A stretch of DNA of 64,000 nucleotides from Bettongia penicillata ogilbyi. Its lineage: Eukaryota; Chordata; Mammalia; Diprotodontia; Potoroidae. Under the pieces are notes generated by a model. That model worked only from the letters and a program-made list of their open reading frames with translations. It was not told the DNA's origin and did no database searches. Of the stretch, positions 56,901-64,000 are shown piece after piece. The translations under genes were made by a program, and so were the position numbers. The number at the start of each line of letters is the position of its first letter. Position 1 is the stretch's first letter. The DNA is taken from the NCBI GenBank assembly GCA_023548195.1, contig JAJHZJ010000415.1:558001-622000 (forward strand), read 5' to 3'.

Positions 56901-57179
56901 AGAAAGTAAGTCTGATTGATAGTGGTATGAAGGAAGGATTGTTAAGGGAAGAGTATAAAAGTATATGATCTAGCTATTGCCATAATTCATTGGAATCTGT
57001 CAGGACTGCTAATGAGATGCAAACACCAAAACAGAGAAAAGAGCAGAGATGTGAGAAATGTTGAAGAAGTAGAAATGATAGTACTTAATAACTGGAGATG
57101 AGAAGTAAGGAGGAGGAAAGGTAATGATAATACTGAAGTTCCAAATGTGGAAAGTTTCATTTAGGCATAAATTAACCAC

Positions 57180-57570
57180 TTTGGCAATAAATATGTAATA
57201 AGCATCTATTATCTTTGAGTCATGGTGCTGAATACCACAGATTAAAAAAAAAGGTAAAATTTGCAAGAAATTCACAGTATAGTAGAGGAGAAAACACATA
57301 AATAACTTTGTACAAACTCGCTCTATACTAGATAAACTGGAACTAGTCAACAGAGAGAAAGCATGAGAATTAAGAGGGATTGGGGACAGGTTTATGGAGA
57401 AGGAAAGAATTTAGTTGCAACTTGAAGAAAGCCAGGAGCCCGAGATGAAGAGGGAGAGCATTAGTGCAGGCCTTGGCAAAAGGTGATAAAAATTGTAGGA
57501 AATGGAATGTCTCATAGGAGTAGCAGAAAGGAGGCAAGTATCACAAGACTGCGGTGCATTATTTAGTCCA
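57180..57570 (+). repeat. Repeat X, further 5' segment
   Basis: 'aataagcatctattatctttgagtcatggtgctgaatacc', 'cacagtatagtagaggagaaaacacataaataa', 'agaattaagagggattggggacagg' and 'gcaacttgaagaaagccaggagcc' are repeat X phrases up to its first third. Confidence 0.6.
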
Positions 57571-57695
57571 ATATATTATTTACTTTAAAACCCTGTGACC
57601 AGTCTTGATTTTTGACAATTATAATTATTTACTCCCTTAAAATCTTACTTCAATATATTATTGTGGTGTGATGAAAAGCCTGAATTATTTAAAAT

Positions 57696-59440
57696 AATAT
57701 TTTATTTTTTTCCCAATTACATGTAAAGACAAATTTTAACATTAGTTTTTAAAGATTTTTGAGTACCAAATTTTCTCCCTTCCTCCCACATCTTCCCCCT
57801 TCCTGAGATGGGAAACAATTTGATATAGGTTATACATGTGTTATCATGCAAAACATATTTCCATATTAGTCATGTTGTTAAAAAAACATGGATAAGAGAA
57901 AGAAAACATAAAAAAGGAAGAAAGCAAAATATAGTATGTTTTGATCTGCATTCAGACTCCATCAATTCTTTTTCTAGAGCTGGATAGCATTTTTCACCAT
58001 GAACCCTTTCTAACTAACTGCATTTGATCATGCATTGCAGAGAATAGCTAAGTCACTTACAGCTGATCATTGTACAATATTGCTTTTACTGTATACAATT
58101 TGTTCTTGGTCCTGCTCACTTCACTTTGTATGAGTTTGTGTATGTCTTTCCAGGTTTTTTTTCTGAAATCAGCCTACTAGTCATTTTTTTTTAGCACAAC
58201 AACATTGCATTAAAATCATGTACCACAACTTGTTCAGTCATTCGCCAATTGATGGGCATCCCATCAATTTCCAATTCTTTGCCACCACAGAAAGAACTGC
58301 TATGAATATTTTTGTATGAATAGGTGACTTTTTCTTTTTAAAAATGTCTCTTTGGTATATAGACCTAGAAGTGGTACTACTGGATCAAAGGGTGTGTACA
58401 ATTTGATAGTTCTTTGGGCATAGGTCTAGTTCTTTCTCTAGAATAGTTAGATCAGTTCTCAGCTCCTCCAACAGTGTATTAGTGTCCCACTTTCTCACAT
58501 TCTCTCCAATATTTATCATTTTTCATTTTTTTCATATTAGCCAATCTGAGAGGTATGAGGTGGTACTTCAGAGTTGTTTTAATTTGCATTTCTCTAATCA
58601 ATAGTGACTTAGGGCATTCTTTCATATGACTATAGATAGTTTTGATTTTTACATGTAAAAACTGCCTCTTCATATCCTTTGACCATTTAGCAATTGAAGA
58701 ATTAGTCATATTCTTAAAAACTTGACTTGAGAAACAAGGGTTTTATCGAAAATTCACTTGCTGAAGAAAAAAGTATTCCATTGATCTGCTTTTCTTCTAA
58801 TTTTATTTGCATTGTTTTTGTTTGTGAAAAATGTTACTAATTTTATACAATCAAATTATGCATTCTACATTTCCTAAAGTTCTGCATATCTTGTTTGGTC
58901 CTAAATTATCTCCTTATCCATAGATCTGACAGGCAAATTATTTCTTGATCTCCAAATTTGCTTTAAATGCCACACTTTATGTTTAAATCATGTACCCATT
59001 TTAAGATGTTGGTCTAAACCTAGTTTCTGCCATATTGTTTTCCAATTTCTTTATCAGTTTTTGTTGAATATTGTGTTCTTGTCCCAAAAGGGGGTGGGGG
59101 AGTTTGCATTTATTAAACACTAAATTACTATAATCATTTATTACTGTGTCTTGTATGCCTAATCTATTCCACTTATGAGCCACTCATTTCTTAGCCAGTA
59201 CCAGATAGTTTTGATGATTACCCTTTCATAATACAGTTTGAAATCAGGTGCAGGTAGGACATATTCCTTCACACTTTTTCATTAATTCCCTTGATATTCT
59301 TGACCTTTTGTTCTTATAGATGAATTTTGGTATTATTTTTTCTGGTTCCTGTATAATAATTTTATAATAGTTTGATTGATATGGAACTGAATAAGTAAAT
59401 TAATTTAGGTAGAATTGTAATTTTTATTATATTGCATGAG
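57696..59440 (-). mobile_element. L1 LINE 3' third, antisense, 5'-truncated
   Basis: From the reversed poly(A) ('ttttatttttttcccaattacatgtaaag') the element runs about 1.75 kb into ORF2: 'catatttccatattagtcatgttg', 'ttttgatctgcattcagactccatc', 'gttcagtcattcgccaattgatgggcatccc', 'aatttgcatttctctaatcaatagtgac', 'cattaattcccttgatattcttgacc', 'gaactgaataagtaaattaatttaggtagaat'. Minus-strand frames 58479-58709 and 59001-59183 are surviving ORF2 pieces. Stops and frameshifts show it is dead. Confidence 0.88.
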
Positions 59441-59885
59441 CTTGGGTTCTGGAAGACTGTCAGGAGATCATAACCTCTGGAAGGTCCTCCTGAACTGGTG
59501 TCTCCCTTACACTTATGGGCAAGCTTATAAACCCATTAAATAGCTACCAGATAATGTTTTGTTTTGCTTTCTACCATTTCAACTTATGAAAGCATTCACT
59601 GAGGGTAGAGATGTGCAGGGTGGGGCAGGATGCCCACATAGATGAAATCACAGACTTTTTATACCACTGAAATTCTTATTGAAAAAGCTATAAAAACTAT
59701 AGACTGATACTATTGAAATGATTCATATTTACATAAGTAAATATATTTTAACAGTGACTCTGAAACAATGCTACATACATTTATATCAAGATACCTTGAT
59801 TTCAATTAAACACGTATTTGTCAAGAACTTCTATGCCCAGGGCCTATCTTGAACATAATATGAACTTAATTTTTTTCAATGCATT
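59441..59885. other. Unassigned sequence
   Basis: No supported feature. Confidence 0.35.
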
Positions 59886-59889
59886 ATGC

Positions 59890-60350
59890 TTCCCACCTCT
59901 ATCTCCAATCTCTCTATATGTTGAGTGTACAAAATTATCATTAGAGTTGCCCAAGTTCATGTTTTCACAAGTTTTTCTTCACTCTTCCCTCTCTCACCCC
60001 CATATTCAACTTGCTATTATGTTTTGTTGGTTCAATTTTCATAACAACTGTATATTCACCTTCTTCTCTTCACACACCCAGGCCTGTGGTTTAAGCCCTT
60101 GTCATCACTCACCACGATATTGCAACAGCCTCCTAATTGGTCTGTGACACTTAAATAAGTCCCCTTTCCCATCCATCCTCCACACAGATGTCTTACTAAT
60201 ATTCCTAAAACATTGACCTAATAATGTTACTCTCCTGCTTAATTCATTTGCCCAGCTAATCCCATTGTTCCTTTCTTAATTCTATCATAGATACTTCCCT
60301 TCCTCATAAAGGGACCAGAATATAGCCACCTCTATAAGTTGAATACCTCA
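59890..60350 (+). repeat. L2 LINE 3' region, sense
   Basis: 'cacgatattgcaacagcctcctaattggtctgtgac', 'cccatccatcctccacacagatgtcttactaatattcctaaaac' and 'gttactctcctgcttaattcatttgcccagc' are conserved L2 3' UTR phrases. It directly precedes the RTE fragment. The frame 59818-60147 is not a gene. Confidence 0.65.
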
Positions 60351-60354
60351 TTAT

Positions 60355-61205
60355 ATACATGGAACTATTTGTTACAGCAAATGAAGAAGTTTTGAATGCT
60401 GTGGATAAGTTCACTTACCTTGGTAGTGTACTTTCCAGGAATGTACACATTGATAATGAGGTTGACACATTTATAACCAAAGTTACCTCAGTCTTTGGGA
60501 GACTCCAAAGGATAGTGTGGAAGAGAAAAGGTATTAGACTGACTGTCAAACTGAAGGTCTACAGAGCTATTGTGCTGACCTCATTGTTGTATGCCTATGA
60601 AATATGGACAGTCTACCAGCACCATTCCAGGAAACTGAATCACTTCCACTTGAATTGTCTTAGGAAGATAGTGAAGATCATCTGACAGGATAAGGTACCA
60701 GACATTGAGGTCTTTACTCTAACTAAACTGGCAAGCATTCAAACTTTTTCAGAGAGTGCAACTCCAATGGGCTGATCATGTTGTTTGAATACAAAATGTA
60801 CACTTGCCAAAAAAGACTGTTTTATGGAGAACTCACTTAGGACAAGCATTCATATGGTGGTCAGAAGAAGTGATACAAGGACACTTTCAAGTTCTCTTCT
60901 AAGAATTTTGTAAGTGATTGTGTGGCATGGGAGGTACTGGTGCAGGATCACTCAGCATGGCGTGCCCACATTACAGTAAGTGCTGTGATCTATGAGCAAA
61001 GCAGAATTGAAACAGCTCAAAGGAAATGGAGGATACACATATTTAGAGATTCCACCCCAAATTTCCCATGTTTGTGCCTGACATATGCTAGAGTATTCCA
61101 AGCTCATATTGGTCTGATCCGTCATAGTCAGCCACATTGAAACTTGACTTTATCACAGTGATGTCATTTTGATCCTCATGAGAATGAAGGACAGCAACCA
61201 AACCA
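60355..61205 (+). mobile_element. RTE-clade LINE 3' end, sense
   Basis: The frame 60359-60685 encodes a reverse-transcriptase C-terminal segment: DKFTYLGSVLS, HIDNEVDTFITK, FGRLQRIVWKRKGI, KLKVYRAIVLTSLLYAYEIW, HFHLNCLRKI. After frame breaks, 60922-61140 continues with W..LVQDHSAW and IETAQRK, and ends in a degenerate zinc-finger-like CLTYARVFQAHIGLIRHSQPH, where RTE proteins of this type have a C..C..FRARIGL..H..TH end. The 3' UTR finishes 'gatcctcatgagaatgaagg' with a short CAACCAAACC tail. 5'-truncated, with stops, hence inactive. Confidence 0.85.
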
Positions 61206-61354
61206 AGAGCTAGTGATTACATTCTGGACTTCAATGATTACATAGATAGGTGAGGAAATTCCTTCTCTTACCCTACCAAACATAATAGTAATTTAAGTGG
61301 AAAGATATTTCTCATTAATTAATATGCCCATATGATCTGGAAACCTGGATCACA

Positions 61355-61744
61355 TGTGGTGGGAGGAGCTTACCGAAGAGTCAGAACAGGCAGGGTGAAG
61401 TGGAACCAGAAGGAAATGAGTGAGTGGGGTCAGGTCAGAGGGGAAAGAATGCAGGTCAACTGACACAGGCCCAACTGACAGATTGTGATTGTTGATAGCG
61501 AGAATGCCCTGGCTGAGGGAGGGGAGGATTGAGAATGGCTTTGCCCTCTACTGTGACCATGTTTATTAACTTCTTGGTCACCATGACAAATTTTGCTTTC
61601 TGGTTCTGGGATTTGGCTTTCTGATGTTTAAATAAATAGTTTTATTCTGTTTTCTATATAGAGAGTCTTTTATATTCTGCAGTTGAGAACTACGTTATCA
61701 TATTCACAGTCACCACCAGTGCCATGAATATTGCCTTGGCAACA
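61355..61744 (+). repeat. Probable 5' LTR
   Basis: This 390-bp segment starts TGTGGTG and ends GGCAACA, giving TG...CA termini with imperfect inverted ends. An AATAAA lies at 61631-61636, about 110 bp before the end, as expected for an R/U5 boundary signal. A primer-binding-like site follows 4 bp later. Boundaries are inferred from structure, since the partner LTR is not in the window. Confidence 0.55.
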
Positions 61745-61748
61745 CATT

Positions 61749-61766
61749 TGGAGTCACGAACAGGAT
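61749..61766 (+). promoter_or_regulatory. Candidate retroviral primer-binding site
   Basis: 'tggagtcacgaacaggat' starts with the TGG common to primer-binding sites (complement of tRNA CCA) and follows the inferred LTR by 4 bp. I cannot match it to a specific tRNA with confidence. Confidence 0.4.
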
Positions 61767-63060
61767 TGCAAAGTAAAAAATCTCTATTTGGAGACAGAAA
61801 TGATTTAGAGGAAGTCATTAATATCCCAAGGTGGGAGAATTTGCCATTTTCCTCACTAGCAAGGGAGTGGGCTAAAAGCACTGGACCCAGTGAAAACTGA
61901 CAAGAGAGGTTACAAGAGAGCTAACCTGCAGATTTGGAAAGGTGTTTGCAAGGAACACCAATAAGACCAGGGAAGGAGCTGACAGGGGTAAGTAGGAGAG
62001 GCTAGGTTTTACTAACAGCTTACTGTATTATGTGTAGAAACAAGAGATGAGCTGCTTAAGGAAAAAAAATTCAGATGGAAAAAGAGTACAAGAGCAGTCT
62101 GGGGCAGCGGGGGAGGGTTTCAGGTAGAAGGAAAGACTGTTCATTTAACTCAGAAGAAGCTGAAGGCTGACAAAAGAAATGTGTATCTGACCTTTGTACA
62201 GACCCAGCCTAGTTGTCACAGTGACAAAGGAAGTGAAATAATTTTAAAGGAAGAAGTTTCTCAGTTAGAAGCATGCTCATAATGAGGTAGAAACAGGGGA
62301 ACCAAGGAGGTAACTCAGCGTTTAGGGAAATAATTGCGCATTTTAGTCAACAGGAGGTCACAGAAATTTTGAGTAAATTCACCCAAAGGATGGGAGAAAT
62401 GTTAATATCTTGGATGGTGAGAAATAGTGATGACAGAGCTGGAGGAATAGCTGTTGGTCCCATAAACTGCCTGAAATTTATAGGTATTAGAATCCTTTCA
62501 TATAGCAAACTTTTAGAGATTATAATATGCAAAGAGGTAACAATACAACTAATTCATTAGCTTTGGCTGCAGAAGTCTGCATTAGAAAGTATCCTACTGA
62601 CTCTATGTTGCCTAGTGGAGACAGACCCTGATATTCACTTAGGGACTGTATAAGAAAGTTAAAGGAGGAGGTAATGAAGATTGCCCTAATGACTGGAAAT
62701 TCAGATGCATACCACGATACTCCCTTTGGAGTTTACCATAGGAATATAATAGTGACAACAGCTCCTCCTACTTACAAGCACTTGATTTTGACTCTAATAA
62801 TTGGGGAAATAGGCCACCCTCTTCAGAGGTGCTGGATAAGATTTCACAGTTAGGTGACTTAGGAGACTGGGAAAAAGGTGAAATTGCCAGAGAGAGAGAG
62901 TAAATAGTCAGTGGATTCAAAATCAGAATAAATTGATAAGGAGAGAATTGTTTACTGCTGGGTAGATTTTAGAAGCATAGATGGTGCTCCAACTAATGAA
63001 TTATACAGAATGTAACAAGAAAAGGGACTTGATGCTACATGAAATAGAGAAGTCAAAACT
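61767..63060 (+). pseudogene. Eroded ERV leader and gag region
   Basis: No long frame survives. A short one at 62369-62560 (FTQRMGEMLISWMVRNSDD) has the flavour of a capsid-region helix but cannot be confirmed. I see no intact CCHC zinc knuckle. Placement as gag rests on its position between the LTR and protease. Confidence 0.4.
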
Positions 63061-63080
63061 GCCCCTACAGATCCTGCTGA

Positions 63081-63691
63081 GCCCTTGTATCCAAGTTTGT
63101 TGCACCTTCAGGGAGAATAGAAAGTTGCAGAGCCCCAATTAAGATTAAAGAAATACACAGACAGGATTGCAGACCCCATGTCAATTTGACCAAATATTGG
63201 AAAAATGGATCAAATACTATAACCAGGGCATTAATAGATACTGGGGCAGAAGCCCCCCTTATATATGGAAACCTTGATAAGTTTAAACATGGAACTCCTA
63301 TCACCATCACAGGATTGGTAGGGGCTGAAATATCAGCCAGACAAGTTAATATAAGATGAAAATTGTACAATTACCTAAGAAAGAATATATTGTGGTAATT
63401 GTGCCCATTCCTGAATATATCATTGGGATAGACATATTGAGAGGTATGATTTTAAATTTAACTGAAGAGAGATTTGCAGTAAGAAGGATAGGCATTAGTA
63501 CAATTTTATTGGGTAAAATACAAATGGATCCAATTACTTTAACTGAACTTTCTGAAATGATTACTTTAAAGCAGTATCCTGTGCCAGGTGTGCCAGATGA
63601 GATTAGCAGTACTATAGAGGAATACGTTGGAGCAGAAGTATTAGTCCCTACAACCACTCAATGGAATAATCCTGTCTGGTCAGTACAAAAG
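63081..63691 (+). pseudogene. ERV aspartic protease region, frameshifted
   Basis: One frame open from 63081 to about 63356 contains the catalytic ALIDTGAEAPLIYG (the DTGA codons at 63237-63248). It then ends in a TGA at 63357-63359. The protease text continues one frame back from 63356 with IIGIDILRGM, the conserved C-terminal part near the G(R/D)-type motif, leading into the pol N-terminus, until a stop at 63692-63694. Retroviral protease is a dimeric aspartyl protease; this copy is broken. Confidence 0.75.
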
Positions 63692-63694
63692 TAA

Positions 63695-64000
63695 GATGGG
63701 ACATGGAGGATGACAGTGGATTATGGACAATTGAATAAATTCACTCTTCCCTTGTGTGCTGCTGCTCCTGATACCATTACTTTAATAGAAAAGATACAGA
63801 AATATGATGGGACTTGGTACACAGTTATTGATTTAGCCAACACTTACTTTTCTATCCCAATAGATTTGAAACAATGGGACCAAGTTGTTTTTGCTTGGTA
63901 GGGCCAACAATATATTTTTACCCACTTGTCACAAGGATATCTATATAGCCCCACTATTTGTCATAGGATTATGGCTCAACATTTGGATGAATTAGAGCTT
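63695..64000 (+). pseudogene. ERV reverse transcriptase, N-terminal part, with in-frame stop
   Basis: After the stop at 63692-63694 the same frame continues: MTVDYGQLNK, then GTWYTVIDLANTYFSIPID, with the first catalytic aspartate at 63830-63832 (motif A), then a TAG at 63899-63901, then GQQYIFTHLSQGYLYSPTI. The palm YxDD motif is beyond the window. Two in-frame stops within about 210 bp make it non-functional. Confidence 0.8.

Larger units (their letters stand above)
55885..57160 (+). repeat. Repeat X copy interrupted by L2 and by L1
   Basis: Repeat X text occurs at 55885-56035 ('aggcagaactggggtcagggagcattctaagaacagg'), 56435-56560 ('ttgttcataagataatagggaaacag') and 56905-57160 ('gaaggaaggattgttaaggg', 'gaagtagaaatgatagtacttaataactgg'). 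Between them lie an L2 3' UTR (56090-56430) and an L1 3' end (56590-56900). Confidence 0.55.
61355..64000 (+). mobile_element. Decayed endogenous retrovirus, 5' part (runs off the window)
   Basis: In order: a probable 5' LTR (61355-61744), a primer-binding-like site, an eroded gag region, protease, and the start of reverse transcriptase. The RT text (VIDLANTYFSIPID with a GQQY.FT..SQGY..SPTICH-like continuation) suggests an ERV of the class III (ERV-L-like) or related group rather than lentiviral or betaretroviral; this is a judgement from recognised motifs. Frame changes and in-frame stops show it is non-functional. Integrase, env (if any) and the 3' LTR lie beyond the window. Confidence 0.8.

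Noticed and set aside
63065..63657. Minus-strand frames of 101-103 codons opposite the ERV protease
   Set aside because: They mirror the plus-strand protease coding sequence. Retroviral signatures (DTGA) are on the plus strand only.

Overview
This window looks like an intergenic or intronic stretch of a marsupial nuclear genome. It is AT-rich, has no intact host gene, and is largely built from transposon copies. The marsupial call rests on the repeat types: tRNA-headed CORE-SINEs whose 3' tails resemble a BovB/RTE LINE (Mar1-like), abundant MIR/THER1-like SINEs and L2 3' ends, L1 3' ends of a marsupial-like type, and a full-length HAL1 ('half-L1') element. The species cannot be fixed from this. 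Family names come from recognition of conserved phrases, not from a database search.

Layout. 0-10 kb: MIR/THER1 and L1 3'-end fragments, a possible small LTR inside an L1 tail (with a perfect 13+2+13 palindrome), and a Mar1 SINE nested in a MIR. 10-18 kb: GA/CT microsatellites, L2 pieces, a copy of a roughly 2-kb purine-rich repeat called 'repeat X' here, and a repeat-poor block at 14.5-15.6 kb. 18-20 kb: two short blocks duplicated about 1.2-1.5 kb apart in swapped order. 20-24 kb: the most complete repeat X copy, split by a SINE with a 14-bp target duplication. 26.6-29.6 kb: a minus-strand processed pseudogene of EIF3C (translation initiation factor 3 subunit C), carrying a microsatellite of about 340 bp inside its N-terminal coding part. 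32.5-33.7 kb: two further EIF3C fragments on the plus strand, in reversed order, sharing lesions with the main pseudogene. 35-45 kb: decayed L2, L1, MIR and SINE fragments. 45.4-49.8 kb: another repeat X copy split by the HAL1 element, whose 347-codon ORF1 is open. 50-59.5 kb: RTE, L1, L2 and repeat X layers, including a 1.75-kb antisense L1 tail. 60.4-61.2 kb: an RTE LINE 3' end. 61.36 kb to the window edge: the 5' part of a decayed endogenous retrovirus (LTR, primer-binding-like site, eroded gag region, protease, start of reverse transcriptase).

The only open frame with convincing protein-coding character is HAL1 ORF1. The interest of the window lies in insertion order, the fate of the EIF3C retrocopies, two permuted local duplications, and one unrecognised protein-like minus-strand frame near 42.3 kb. 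I found no sign of an undescribed multi-gene system.
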